Shown here piece by piece: positions 37,147 to 46,497 of a stretch of 64,000 bases of DNA. The stretch covers positions 1,021,642-1,085,641 of the forward strand of contig JAFLBX010000002.1 in the NCBI GenBank assembly GCA_017303675.1, written 5' to 3'. Origin of the DNA: Ignavibacteria bacterium. Lineage in GTDB: Bacteria > Bacteroidota > Ignavibacteria > Tepidaquicellales > OLB5. Made by a program: the position numbers and the translations under genes. Below the pieces are notes generated by a model. It worked only from the letters and a program-made list of their open reading frames with translations. It had not been told where the DNA came from and made no database searches. Within the stretch, counting starts at the first letter, position 1; each line of letters starts with the position of its first letter.

Positions 37147-37884
37147 ATGATGAATGAACCTGTTGAAATAAACGGTATCAAAATAAATATAACTGACTAC
37201 CGTGGGTTAAATTCACTCATCAGCAAAGCAATAAGCACAGGTGAAAGCTTAAAAATCGGTTACGCCAACGCTAATACAATAAATTTATCTTTCAGAAACC
37301 ACAGGCTAAAGGAATATCTCGGCTCATTTGATCTCATTCACCCTGACGGTGCAGGTATTAAAGCAGCAATAAACTTTGTGTATCCGGGTGCTTATAAGAT
37401 AACAAGATTTACCGGCTCAGACTTTTACCCTGTATTTATTAATAACTCCATAAAAAATAATTATAAGCTGTTTTTTTTCGGACACACTGACGATGTGCTT
37501 TCAAAAATACCCTTAACCCACAAAGAACTGAAAATATGCGGTATGCAGGAGGGCTATGACTATGATAATAATAAGCTTATTACAGATATTAATGCATCAA
37601 AGCCTGATATATTGATTATCGGGCTCGGCACCCCGCTACAGGAAAAATGGGTTTTCGAAAACAGCAGAAAGATCAATGTAAAAGTAATAATGTGTACAGG
37701 TGAAGGTATCAGGGTATTTGCCGGAATAAAACAAAGGGGTCCCGTTTTATTAAGAAAACTTGGGCTTGAATGGCTTTACAGATTCAGCACTTCGCCATTA
37801 AAGTACTTTAACAGGTATATCATAGGAAACCCTTTATTTTTATATAGAATTATTATATTAAAAATGCGTAAATTGAGGGCATGA
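37147..37884 (+). CDS. WecG/TagA/CpsF-family glycosyltransferase
   Basis: A 245-aa GT26 enzyme identified by NANTINLS, FDLIHPDGAGI, GLGTPLQEKWV and LGLEWLYRFS. Members transfer N-acetylmannosamine or its uronic acid to a lipid-linked GlcNAc, often as the second sugar of an envelope glycan. Three bases after the preceding gene and overlapping the C25 peptidase gene by ATGA. It is the last sugar-transfer gene of the chain. Membrane-associated on the cytoplasmic side; the exact sugar is unknown. Confidence 0.93.
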   Translation: MMNEPVEINGIKINITDYRGLNSLISKAISTGESLKIGYANANTINLSFRNHRLKEYLGSFDLIHPDGAGIKAAINFVYPGAYKITRFTGSDFYPVFINNSIKNNYKLFFFGHTDDVLSKIPLTHKELKICGMQEGYDYDNNKLITDINASKPDILIIGLGTPLQEKWVFENSRKINVKVIMCTGEGIRVFAGIKQRGPVLLRKLGLEWLYRFSTSPLKYFNRYIIGNPLFLYRIIILKMRKLRA

Positions 37885-40800
37885 ATGCCCTGAAATTTAG
37901 CGTACTTGCAGCATTATTTCTGTTGTTCAGCTCAGAGGCTATTAGCCAGAATTATGACTGGATAACTCCAAATAAAACATATCTGAAGATGTATGTTGCT
38001 TCAGACGGTATTTACCGCGTAACCCGCAATGAATTTACGCAGGCAGGCATTAACACTTCTATTATTGACCCCAGAACAGTAAAGCTGTACTATAAAGGCT
38101 CCGAAATACCTGTTTATTTTGAAGGTGAGCAGGATGGCTCTTTTGATGCCAATGATTACATAGATTTTTACGGAAGAAAAAACAGCGGCGGTTTAACAAC
38201 TACTTACCTTGCCAGCTTCGGACCAACAACATTTGATTACCAAACTGATGAGTATTATGATCTTTATTCAGATACAAGCGTTTACTGGATAGGCTGGGAC
38301 GGCACACTCGGTTCAAGATATACACTTTCAGCTTATACAGTAACAAATGAATACCCGCAGAACTTTTCATTTGAAAAGATACATTTTGAAGTTGATTCTG
38401 TTTACAGCCTTGGTTTGACTGTTAACGCCAACTCGGATTTCAGGTTCTTTAACACAGAAAAAATTTCAGGAGAAGGCTGGTACTGGAAGAACCTTACGGC
38501 GCAGAACGGGTTTACAATCACAAGGAATTTTTCACTGCCGCTATTGAACTCACTGCCGGCGGGCTGTACGTTCAGGGTATTTGCGTTTCCAAATTCACGC
38601 GATACATCATTTAACGAGCATAAGCTTGTATTAACGCTGAATTCCACCCCGATCACCACGCTTGCGCGCAATGACTACACAAGGTTCGATACAACCATTG
38701 GCTTCCAAAGCACCTTGTTTAACAGCTCGCAGAATACAGTCACAGTTACTTACACACCTACTTTCACAATGCCTGAAGTAACCCCAAGCCTGTATTTTGA
38801 TCTTATCGAGCTAACTTATCCGAAGCAGTTCAGGTTTCAGAACGGTCATTGCAGGATAACACTTAATTCCACCGATACATCAAGCGCGCTTTTCAGGGTA
38901 CTTGGCTTTAATTCATCTTCACCATTTTCAATATATGATCTTAAAAACAATATAAAGATAACCAATATCAGTTCAGATTCAGACACATTATTTTTTACCG
39001 GTAAGCAGAACGGTGACTTTGAAATATATAATCAATCAATAACAACAAGACCCTTCAGGTCACAGCAGCGGCAGGTTCAGAACCTGGTATCACCTTCCAA
39101 CGCTGCAGATTATCTAGTAATCTATAACAGGCTGTTTGAATCACAGGCAGAGCAGCTCCGCTCACACAGACAGGTAAGGGATAACTTCCGTTCATTCAAA
39201 GCCCCGGTAGATGATATCATAGATATTTTCAATTACGGGATGGAAAGTCCGGCAGCTATACGCAGATTTATCAAGCACGTATATGATACCTGGCAGGCGC
39301 CAAAAGTAAGTTATGTAATGCTGCTTGGCAGGGGTTCACTTGACCCAAAGAATAACAGGCTTTCCCCAAATTACTTCAGGAATTTTATTCCCGTTTACGG
39401 CAACCCTCCGAGTGACGGGTATTTTGTAAATTTCAATCTGAACGGCTTTACATATTTCCACGAAGCGGCAATTGGCAGGCTGCCTGTTTACACTCCACAG
39501 GAAGCGCAGGATGCTGTGAATAAGATAATAGCATATGATAATGAACCGCCGCAGAGATGGTGGAAAAATTTCAATATGATAACCGGGGGTCCGAACCGCA
39601 TTGAGCAGATACAGTACCAGACACAATCAAATGAGTTTGTAAATAATTTTATATTACCCAACCCCGTTGCGGGTATTACGGAAAAAATTTACAGGAATGA
39701 TTCCGCAGGGTATATTACATTTAATTATGCTGATTCCATAAAAAACGCAATAAACCGCGGCGGGCTGTTCGTGAATTTTATCGGTCACGCAGCCAGCCAG
39801 GATTGGGAGCTAGGGCTTGAAGATCCTTTCACTTTAAATAACGGGAACAGGCTGCCGTTTGTACTGAGCATGACATGCTTTACAGGTAAAAACGCAGAAG
39901 CGAATTTGCGCGGGTTCGGTGAAAAATTCCTTTATGCGCCTAACCGCGGCGCTCTTGGATTTCTGGGTTCAACGGGCTGGTCATTTTCAGGCGCCGGCAA
40001 TGAAATCAATAAGTTCATATTTACAGGATTTGCACAGGATACATTAAGAAGACTTGGCACGCTTTTAAAATATGCCAATAACAGGATGGTTCAGGATTCA
40101 GGCAACTTCCAGGTGCGCAATATGATAAACAGCTATAACCTGCTGGGCGACCCTGCTTCGAAGCTGTTATTGCCTGAGGGTCCGGAATTTGTTATCGGGC
40201 AGACTGATTACAGGATCAGTAATCAATACCCGCTAGTGGGTGAGGTTGTTACATGGAAAATTTTTCCAAAAAACTATGGACTCTTCGCTATTAACTGCCC
40301 TGTGAAATTTGAAATACTTAAGAACGGGAATGCATTCAGAACTAAAGATACAATTATAAATTCATTCAAAATTTTCGATACACTCTCTTACGTATTCAGC
40401 ATTGATACGATCGGTAATTACTCACTGCGGGCAACACTTGACCCGAACAACCTGTATCCTGACGAGGACCCATCAAACAATGTGCTGGTGATCCCGCTTC
40501 CGCTTAGGAATATTTCATACACACCGCTTAAGCCAATAAATAATTCAGTGATATTCCAGGATTCAGTTGAGTTTGTAGGATTAAATCCGCAGGTTGATCT
40601 AAGAACAAACAGCGTAAAAGTAATTCTACAGGTTGATACAACGGCAGCATTCGGGAATCCTTTGCTGAATTATGCTAATACCAATATCAGCGGTGTTGCC
40701 AATAAAGTTAAATACAGAATACCAATAGCTGATTCAAATATTGTGTATTACTGGAGAACTAATGCTGTAATAAACGGTGATTCAGCCGGCTGGTCTGAGA

Positions 40801-42755
40801 CCAATAAGTTTGTTTATAATCCAGCAATAAGCCTTGCCGGAAGTAAAATGATAAACAGTGATTCAATTGTAACACTTTACCCAAGATTGTTTGGGCAGTT
40901 CCCGGCAAATTCATATAACGGCTTATATTATACAGGTTCCGGGTTCAAGCTGAACAATTCACAGGGACAGCTTCAGGTTAAATCTCACGGTAACAACGGC
41001 AATGAAGCTTCATACTTCAGCATGCCGGGATACCAGCTTTTCATAGACGGAGGAAGTAATCCCGGACTTAATATTATTAAAGCAAGAAGGCTGACAGGAA
41101 AATTAATTGAGTTCCGTAATTTTTATATGAATTCGGCTACGTCTTCTGATTCAGTTCTGAATTTCTTAAACACATTTGATACCACGCATTATTTATTGGT
41201 TGCGGTTTCATCTTATTCTCCCAATTCCGATAGTTTACGTCTTAACTGCAGGCTTAAATTCAAACAATTCGGCAGCACAATGGTTGATTCAGTTACAACA
41301 TTTGCGGCGTTTTATACATGGGCGTTTATAGGGGTTCTCAACTCTCCCCCTATAGCCGGCGCTGAGGGATTTGCGAGACCGCATCCTTCATGTCCGAACA
41401 ATTACTGCCCTTCTTTTGCCAATTTAAGCTCTACTTTTTTAAACACATTGGGCACTATTGATTTCGCGATGGGTCCGGCCCACCGCTGGAAATATTTTTC
41501 ATGGAACAGGACACTTCCTGCCGGGTCATTTGTGAATTTTGATGTAACAGGAATAAATGCAGCGGGTACGCAGGTTCCGCTATTTACCAACCTGAACACA
41601 AGCACATTCACGCCCATAGATACGGTTAACAGCTTTATTTATCCTGAGCTAAGGCTTAAAGCCAATATAGAAATTGATACATTAAGCGGAATAGAGTCAC
41701 CGGAGTTCAGGTCTTTATACTTTAAGTATACACCGCCTGCAGAAATTATACCGGATAATTATTCTTTTATACGAAGCGACTCAATTGTTGATGAAGGCGC
41801 GCAGGTAAATATCAGTGTTAATAACTATAATATTGGCTTTGTGCCGGCAGGCACGGTTGTGTATAAATGGACAGCCAATGCTTATAACGGGCTTATTAAC
41901 TTAAGGACAGATACAGTATTCACCCCCCTTATGCCGGACAGTGTTTACCTTTCACAGGTAACATTTAATACACAGGGATTAAAAAATCCGCAATCAACAA
42001 TTGATACACTGGATATCAACTTCGAAGTATCTATGCTGAACGATCAGAACGATTATTACCCGTTCAATAATTTCGCATTCACAGAAATTGTTATAATGGG
42101 AGATTCAACCGGTCCGGCAATTGATGTGACATATAACGGCAACAAGATCCTTGACGGGGATCTTATCCCCGCAAAACCTGAAATACTTTTCAGGTTTTAC
42201 GATGAGAGCAAGCTTGAATACTCAATCACTGATACAGCCGGCATATTTATCAGGCTTGACGGCAGAAGGATAAATTATTTTACTTCCGGCGTGCAGAACC
42301 CGGAAATTACTTTCACCGCTGTTAATGACGGCAGCCTGAAGACAAGCGTACTTTATAAGCCTGAGCTACCAGCAGGCACTCACCTGCTGCAGTATTACGG
42401 CGCAGATAAAGACGGGAATAAAGATACTCTCATAAACAATGTTTACATAAGCTATGATTTCGCGGTCAGGAACCTGTTCAACTATCCGAACCCGATGCAG
42501 GGTGATACTTATTTTACTTTTGACCTGTTTGCGGCAGAAGCTCCCCAGAAATGCCTGATAAAGATATACACAGTAGCCGGCAGGCTGGTAAGGGATGTTG
42601 AGGGCCAGGCCAGGGTAGGATTTAACCATATATACTGGGACGGCAAAGATGGCGATGGAGAAACAATGGCAAACGGAATTTACCTGTATAAACTTATACT
42701 GGAAGGCAGCGGCAAAACCGAAACATCGATCCAGAAATTAGCTATATTAAAATAA
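37881..42755 (+). CDS. C25 (gingipain/PorU-like) cysteine peptidase with T9SS domain
   Basis: This 1624-aa protein has a signal peptide (to about residue 22). A large N-terminal beta region is followed by a C25 peptidase domain at about residues 390-770, with catalytic His636 in FIGHAA and Cys666 in MTCFTG, and then Ig-like domains. The C-terminal T9SS-type domain (NYPNPMQGDT, ending KLAILK) starts near residue 1530. PorU is the C25-family sortase of T9SS, which removes sorting domains and links cargo to A-LPS. This protein may be that sortase or a secreted gingipain-like protease. ATGA overlap with the glycosyltransferase gene supports a link to glycan attachment. Both catalytic residues are present. 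Confidence 0.88.
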   Translation: MNALKFSVLAALFLLFSSEAISQNYDWITPNKTYLKMYVASDGIYRVTRNEFTQAGINTSIIDPRTVKLYYKGSEIPVYFEGEQDGSFDANDYIDFYGRKNSGGLTTTYLASFGPTTFDYQTDEYYDLYSDTSVYWIGWDGTLGSRYTLSAYTVTNEYPQNFSFEKIHFEVDSVYSLGLTVNANSDFRFFNTEKISGEGWYWKNLTAQNGFTITRNFSLPLLNSLPAGCTFRVFAFPNSRDTSFNEHKLVLTLNSTPITTLARNDYTRFDTTIGFQSTLFNSSQNTVTVTYTPTFTMPEVTPSLYFDLIELTYPKQFRFQNGHCRITLNSTDTSSALFRVLGFNSSSPFSIYDLKNNIKITNISSDSDTLFFTGKQNGDFEIYNQSITTRPFRSQQRQVQNLVSPSNAADYLVIYNRLFESQAEQLRSHRQVRDNFRSFKAPVDDIIDIFNYGMESPAAIRRFIKHVYDTWQAPKVSYVMLLGRGSLDPKNNRLSPNYFRNFIPVYGNPPSDGYFVNFNLNGFTYFHEAAIGRLPVYTPQEAQDAVNKIIAYDNEPPQRWWKNFNMITGGPNRIEQIQYQTQSNEFVNNFILPNPVAGITEKIYRNDSAGYITFNYADSIKNAINRGGLFVNFIGHAASQDWELGLEDPFTLNNGNRLPFVLSMTCFTGKNAEANLRGFGEKFLYAPNRGALGFLGSTGWSFSGAGNEINKFIFTGFAQDTLRRLGTLLKYANNRMVQDSGNFQVRNMINSYNLLGDPASKLLLPEGPEFVIGQTDYRISNQYPLVGEVVTWKIFPKNYGLFAINCPVKFEILKNGNAFRTKDTIINSFKIFDTLSYVFSIDTIGNYSLRATLDPNNLYPDEDPSNNVLVIPLPLRNISYTPLKPINNSVIFQDSVEFVGLNPQVDLRTNSVKVILQVDTTAAFGNPLLNYANTNISGVANKVKYRIPIADSNIVYYWRTNAVINGDSAGWSETNKFVYNPAISLAGSKMINSDSIVTLYPRLFGQFPANSYNGLYYTGSGFKLNNSQGQLQVKSHGNNGNEASYFSMPGYQLFIDGGSNPGLNIIKARRLTGKLIEFRNFYMNSATSSDSVLNFLNTFDTTHYLLVAVSSYSPNSDSLRLNCRLKFKQFGSTMVDSVTTFAAFYTWAFIGVLNSPPIAGAEGFARPHPSCPNNYCPSFANLSSTFLNTLGTIDFAMGPAHRWKYFSWNRTLPAGSFVNFDVTGINAAGTQVPLFTNLNTSTFTPIDTVNSFIYPELRLKANIEIDTLSGIESPEFRSLYFKYTPPAEIIPDNYSFIRSDSIVDEGAQVNISVNNYNIGFVPAGTVVYKWTANAYNGLINLRTDTVFTPLMPDSVYLSQVTFNTQGLKNPQSTIDTLDINFEVSMLNDQNDYYPFNNFAFTEIVIMGDSTGPAIDVTYNGNKILDGDLIPAKPEILFRFYDESKLEYSITDTAGIFIRLDGRRINYFTSGVQNPEITFTAVNDGSLKTSVLYKPELPAGTHLLQYYGADKDGNKDTLINNVYISYDFAVRNLFNYPNPMQGDTYFTFDLFAAEAPQKCLIKIYTVAGRLVRDVEGQARVGFNHIYWDGKDGDGETMANGIYLYKLILEGSGKTETSIQKLAILK

Positions 42756-45443
42756 TTGAAAAATTTATTTATAATATTCCAGCTTTTGCTGGTAACAGCA
42801 TGCGCCCAGGCGCAGTGGTTCACACAATCAAGCGGTACCTCGCAGCCGTTCACAAATATTTTCTTTGTTGATGCAAATACGGGAACGGCTATCGGGCTTT
42901 CAGGTACAATACGCAGAACAACTAACGGCGGAGTGAACTGGATAACGCAGACAGTGCCTGCTGATAATCTTTACGGTATATATTTCCTTAACAGCAGCAC
43001 CGGTTATATAAGCGGTGACGCGGTTTTTTACAAAACAACTAATGGCGGCAATACCTGGGTTGACCCCGGGGGTCCGGTCAGGCTGCACCGCGGGATTTTT
43101 TTTACGGATGCAAATACAGGCTACACCTGTTCAGGCGTTGGCGCGCTGGATAAAACCACAAACGGCGGCGCAGCGTGGACTGTATTAAGCTCAGGCACAA
43201 CGCAAAATCTGAATAACATTAAATTCGCGGATGCATCAACCGGATATGTTTCAGGTTATAACGGTACGATGCTTAAAACTACAGATGGCGGCTCGAGCTG
43301 GTTATTGCTTTCAACAGGAATAACAGACCACCTGTTTGCGCTGGCAGTTATAAATGCTGATGTTGTATATGCCGGGGGCGAAAGCGGAAAGCTTATAAAA
43401 ACAACGAACGGAGGCACGACTTGGAGCAATTTAACAAGCGGAATTACAGGCAGAATAACCAATTTCAGCTTTCTGAATGCGAATACCGGCACAGGAAGCG
43501 CAAACGGTAATTTTATTATTCGCACAACTAACGGCGGCAGCACATGGGTTTCACAGGTAAGCCCGCTTTCGGGGCAGGACTGGAACGGAGTATCATTCGC
43601 TAATATCAATACAGGTTTTATTGCAGGCTCCGCGGGTAATATCATAAAAACATCAAACGGCGGATTTGAGATACCGACAATGCCGGTATTAACCGCGCCG
43701 GTTAACGGCGCTGTGAATGTAAGCGTTACTGCCCTGCTTGACTGGGATTCCATAACAACAGCCAAAACTTACCAGGTACAGATAGATGAAGACTCATCGT
43801 ACTCATCTCCGATACTTGATTCTGCATTGATCGATAACAGCAATATGAGCGTACCGCCTAACAGGCTGCTGAACAATACACGCTATTACTGGCGTGTAAG
43901 GGGTGAAAGCGCAGGAGGAATCGGACCGTGGTCTTACAGCTTTAATTTCAGAACAATTGTAGCAATACCAAATGCCCCTGGATTGTTATTACCGGTTGAC
44001 GGAGCTTCGAATGTATCACTGACGCCGCTGTTTGACTGGGACAGCACTTCACCTGCAGCTTCATATACATTACAGGCTTCGCTGGATACATCGTTCTCAA
44101 ACCCGGCAGTATTTATTTCAGGCATAACGCAATCATTTTTAAATTTAGTAAGCCCGCAGCTACAGAATAACTTCAGGTATTACTGGCGTGTAAATGCCAC
44201 AAATATTGCCGGCACTGGTGAATGGTCTGAAGTGCATGATTTTACGACAGTGCTTGGAATGCCTGCTGCACCGGGATTACTTCTGCCGGTAAATTTTGCA
44301 ACAGGCGTAAACCTCACTCCCCTGCTGGACTGGGTTGAGGATATTTCAGCAACTTCTTACCAGGTGCAGGTTTCACAGGATTCAACCTTTGCAGGAGTAT
44401 TGTGGGATACCAGCGGATTTAATATTTCACAGGTAACAGTAAGAAGCGGCTTGCTTACAAATGTACAGACATATTTCTGGCGGGTTAGAACAACCAATCC
44501 GATCGGAACGGGTCCATGGGCACAGCCCTTCAGATTTACAACATTACTTATACCTCCTGTGGCGCCTCAGCTTGTTGACCCGCCCGACGGTGCAATAGAA
44601 ATTTCTACGACACCGACATTGAACTGGGACAGCGTACAGTATGCTGCATCATTCAGGATCCAGCTTTCTACCGATTCAACTTTTGCAACTACACTGATTA
44701 ATTCTTCGGGACTTGTATTTTCTCAATACAATGTACCGGGCGGAATACTGAATAATAATACACGGTATTTCTGGCGTGTAAATGCATCTAATAATGCAGG
44801 TACGGGTCCGTATTCCCAGGTATTTGATTTCACAACAGTAATTTCACCGCCGGTAGCAGCGCCTACGCTGCTTGCGCCGCCAAATGGCGCGGTTAACCAG
44901 CCACTGAATTTAACGCTTGACTGGAACGATGTATTCGGTACAACCGGGTACAAAGTACTGCTTTCAACAGATTCGCTTTTTAATACTACACTGCTTGATA
45001 CAACTATAACTGCATCACAGATGGTTGTTCGCTCAGGATTGCTTTCGGGCAGCTCAGTATATCACTGGCGTGTGAGAGGTTTTAATGTCGGCGGTTTCGG
45101 TCCGTGGAGCGTTACATGGAAGTTTACAACACAAATAATAGGTATTGAACCTATCAGCGGGATTGTGCCGTCAGCATTCAGGCTGTATGATAACTACCCG
45201 AATCCGTTTAACCCGGTAACAACAATTAATTTTGATATTCCCACAAGCACGGAAAATGCGAACACTAAGCTTATAATTTACGATTTGACAGGCAGGGTTA
45301 TATCAGAGCTGATAGATGAAGAGCTAAGACCCGGAAAATACAGTGTGAAATGGGATGCTTCAGCTTACGCAAGCGGAGTTTATTTATTCCGTTTGGAATC
45401 AGGCAGATTCAGTGATATTAAAAAAATGGTTGTAGTGAAGTAA
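42756..45443 (+). CDS. T9SS cargo with YCF48 propeller and five FN3-like repeats
   Basis: An 895-aa protein whose TTG start at 42756 directly follows the preceding stop codon. A signal peptide (about residues 1-19) is followed by YCF48-like blades (TTNGGVNW, TTNGGNTW, TTDGGSSW) to about residue 305, then five fibronectin-like repeats of about 100 residues, each beginning with AP-x-LLxPxxGA-type sequence followed by (L/F)DWDS. A T9SS sorting domain closes it (DNYPNPFNPVT, ending KKMVVVK). The N-terminal VTAC could be read as a lipobox, but AQA-QW is a good signal-peptidase I site. It is likely a long surface adhesin or binding protein co-expressed with the C25 enzyme. Confidence 0.87.
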   Translation: MKNLFIIFQLLLVTACAQAQWFTQSSGTSQPFTNIFFVDANTGTAIGLSGTIRRTTNGGVNWITQTVPADNLYGIYFLNSSTGYISGDAVFYKTTNGGNTWVDPGGPVRLHRGIFFTDANTGYTCSGVGALDKTTNGGAAWTVLSSGTTQNLNNIKFADASTGYVSGYNGTMLKTTDGGSSWLLLSTGITDHLFALAVINADVVYAGGESGKLIKTTNGGTTWSNLTSGITGRITNFSFLNANTGTGSANGNFIIRTTNGGSTWVSQVSPLSGQDWNGVSFANINTGFIAGSAGNIIKTSNGGFEIPTMPVLTAPVNGAVNVSVTALLDWDSITTAKTYQVQIDEDSSYSSPILDSALIDNSNMSVPPNRLLNNTRYYWRVRGESAGGIGPWSYSFNFRTIVAIPNAPGLLLPVDGASNVSLTPLFDWDSTSPAASYTLQASLDTSFSNPAVFISGITQSFLNLVSPQLQNNFRYYWRVNATNIAGTGEWSEVHDFTTVLGMPAAPGLLLPVNFATGVNLTPLLDWVEDISATSYQVQVSQDSTFAGVLWDTSGFNISQVTVRSGLLTNVQTYFWRVRTTNPIGTGPWAQPFRFTTLLIPPVAPQLVDPPDGAIEISTTPTLNWDSVQYAASFRIQLSTDSTFATTLINSSGLVFSQYNVPGGILNNNTRYFWRVNASNNAGTGPYSQVFDFTTVISPPVAAPTLLAPPNGAVNQPLNLTLDWNDVFGTTGYKVLLSTDSLFNTTLLDTTITASQMVVRSGLLSGSSVYHWRVRGFNVGGFGPWSVTWKFTTQIIGIEPISGIVPSAFRLYDNYPNPFNPVTTINFDIPTSTENANTKLIIYDLTGRVISELIDEELRPGKYSVKWDASAYASGVYLFRLESGRFSDIKKMVVVK

Positions 45444-45470
45444 CAGAAAATGTAAACATCAATTAGTTCA

Positions 45471-45565
45471 GCCCTTCGACTCCGCTCAGGGCGACATGAT
45501 TTCCGCTCAGGGCGACATTATTCCCGCACAGGGAGTCATGATTTCAACTCAGGGAAACAATAATC
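45471..45565 (+). repeat. 21-bp tandem repeat grown from a CTTCG...CTCAG hairpin
   Basis: Four consecutive 21-bp units start at 45482, 45503, 45524 and 45545. The first two are nearly identical (CCGCTCAGGGCGACATGATTT and one with TTATTC at the end); the last two are progressively changed. The first overlaps a hairpin with stem GCCC/GGGC and loop TTCGACTCCGCTCA (45471-45492), the same loop as at 2131. It begins 28 bases after the stop codon of the cargo gene. Confidence 0.8.
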
Positions 45566-45607
45566 AATGTAAATTCTTTAATACGAAGAGGAAAATAAAT
45601 TTCAATA

Positions 45608-46264
45608 TTGTTCAAAAGAATACTTGATAATACTGACCCGGGTTCGAAGGCCAATAAATTCAGGCTGCAAAGATTCAAATATTTTGAAGAGCATCTAAAA
45701 GAGCTACCCCGGCCGGTAAAGATACTTGATGTAGGCGGAACTGAAAATTTCTGGGTGCAGATGGGGAAAGCGGGAAATAAAGATTACAACATAACCCTTT
45801 TAAATCTGGATATTACCAAAAACTTCGAAAAGGATAATTTCACTTATACTCGCGGCGATGCCGCTGACCTTTCGCAATTCAGTGATAATGAATTTGACGT
45901 GGTTTTTTCAAATTCTGTTATTGAACACATCCCCCTGGATAAAAACCGGCAAAAAATGGCTGATGAAATTATACGAACAGGTAAAAATTATTTTGTACAA
46001 ACCCCGAATTATTACTTTCCGTTTGAACCGCATTTTTTATTCCCTTTTTACCAGTTTTTGCCAAAATTTTTGAAAATTTTTCTATTGAAGAATTTCAATA
46101 TGGGCTGGTATAAAAAATGCAGTACTAAAAGCGAAGCTGAAGAAATCCTCAATTATAACAAGCTGCTTACGGAAAATGAGCTTCGGGGTTATTTTAGAAA
46201 TTGCAGAATTATAAAGGAAAAATATATGGGGATGACAAAATCATTAATTGCTGTAAATAACTGA
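45608..46264 (+). CDS. SAM-dependent methyltransferase
   Basis: A 218-aa class I methyltransferase with motif I ILDVGGTENFWVQMG (about residues 37-51) and DVVFSNSVIEHIPLDK as the conserved later motif. TTG start at 45608. The C-terminal part contains FPFEPHFLFPFYQFLP, a pattern common in methyltransferases associated with surface glycans. It stands alone between two transcription units, after the tandem repeat, so it may belong to the glycan region functionally. Substrate unknown. The 233-bp gap downstream holds the promoter for the next cargo gene. Confidence 0.82.
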   Translation: MFKRILDNTDPGSKANKFRLQRFKYFEEHLKELPRPVKILDVGGTENFWVQMGKAGNKDYNITLLNLDITKNFEKDNFTYTRGDAADLSQFSDNEFDVVFSNSVIEHIPLDKNRQKMADEIIRTGKNYFVQTPNYYFPFEPHFLFPFYQFLPKFLKIFLLKNFNMGWYKKCSTKSEAEEILNYNKLLTENELRGYFRNCRIIKEKYMGMTKSLIAVNN

Positions 46265-46386
46265 CTTAAGGCTAACCTTACTATTTAGACTAAAGTTTTC
46301 AGTTACCTGATACCCATACAAAATATCACCCGTTAAAGAATGATGAAATCAGTTTGGAGAGTAATTATAAAACTCCTTTTGCCTCT

Positions 46387-46420
46387 GATTGAAAAAGTTG
46401 TCAACGGCAAGCTATTTTTG
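46387..46420 (+). promoter_or_regulatory. Bacteroidota-type promoter for the 875-aa cargo gene
   Basis: GATTG (46387-46391), 21 bases, then TATTTTTG (46413-46420), an exact TAnnTTTG match, 77 bases before the ATG at 46498. Confidence 0.5.
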
Positions 46421-46497
46421 TATGTCATTAAAATTTAGTAGGGAAAAAATAGCAGAAAGATTATTCTTATAAATCTATCTATTAATCAACTTACTAA

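Noticed and set aside
42756-42815. Lipobox in the FN3 cargo protein (VTAC)
   Set aside because: T9SS cargo is normally cut by signal peptidase I, and AQA-QW just downstream is a good site; lipidation is not supported.
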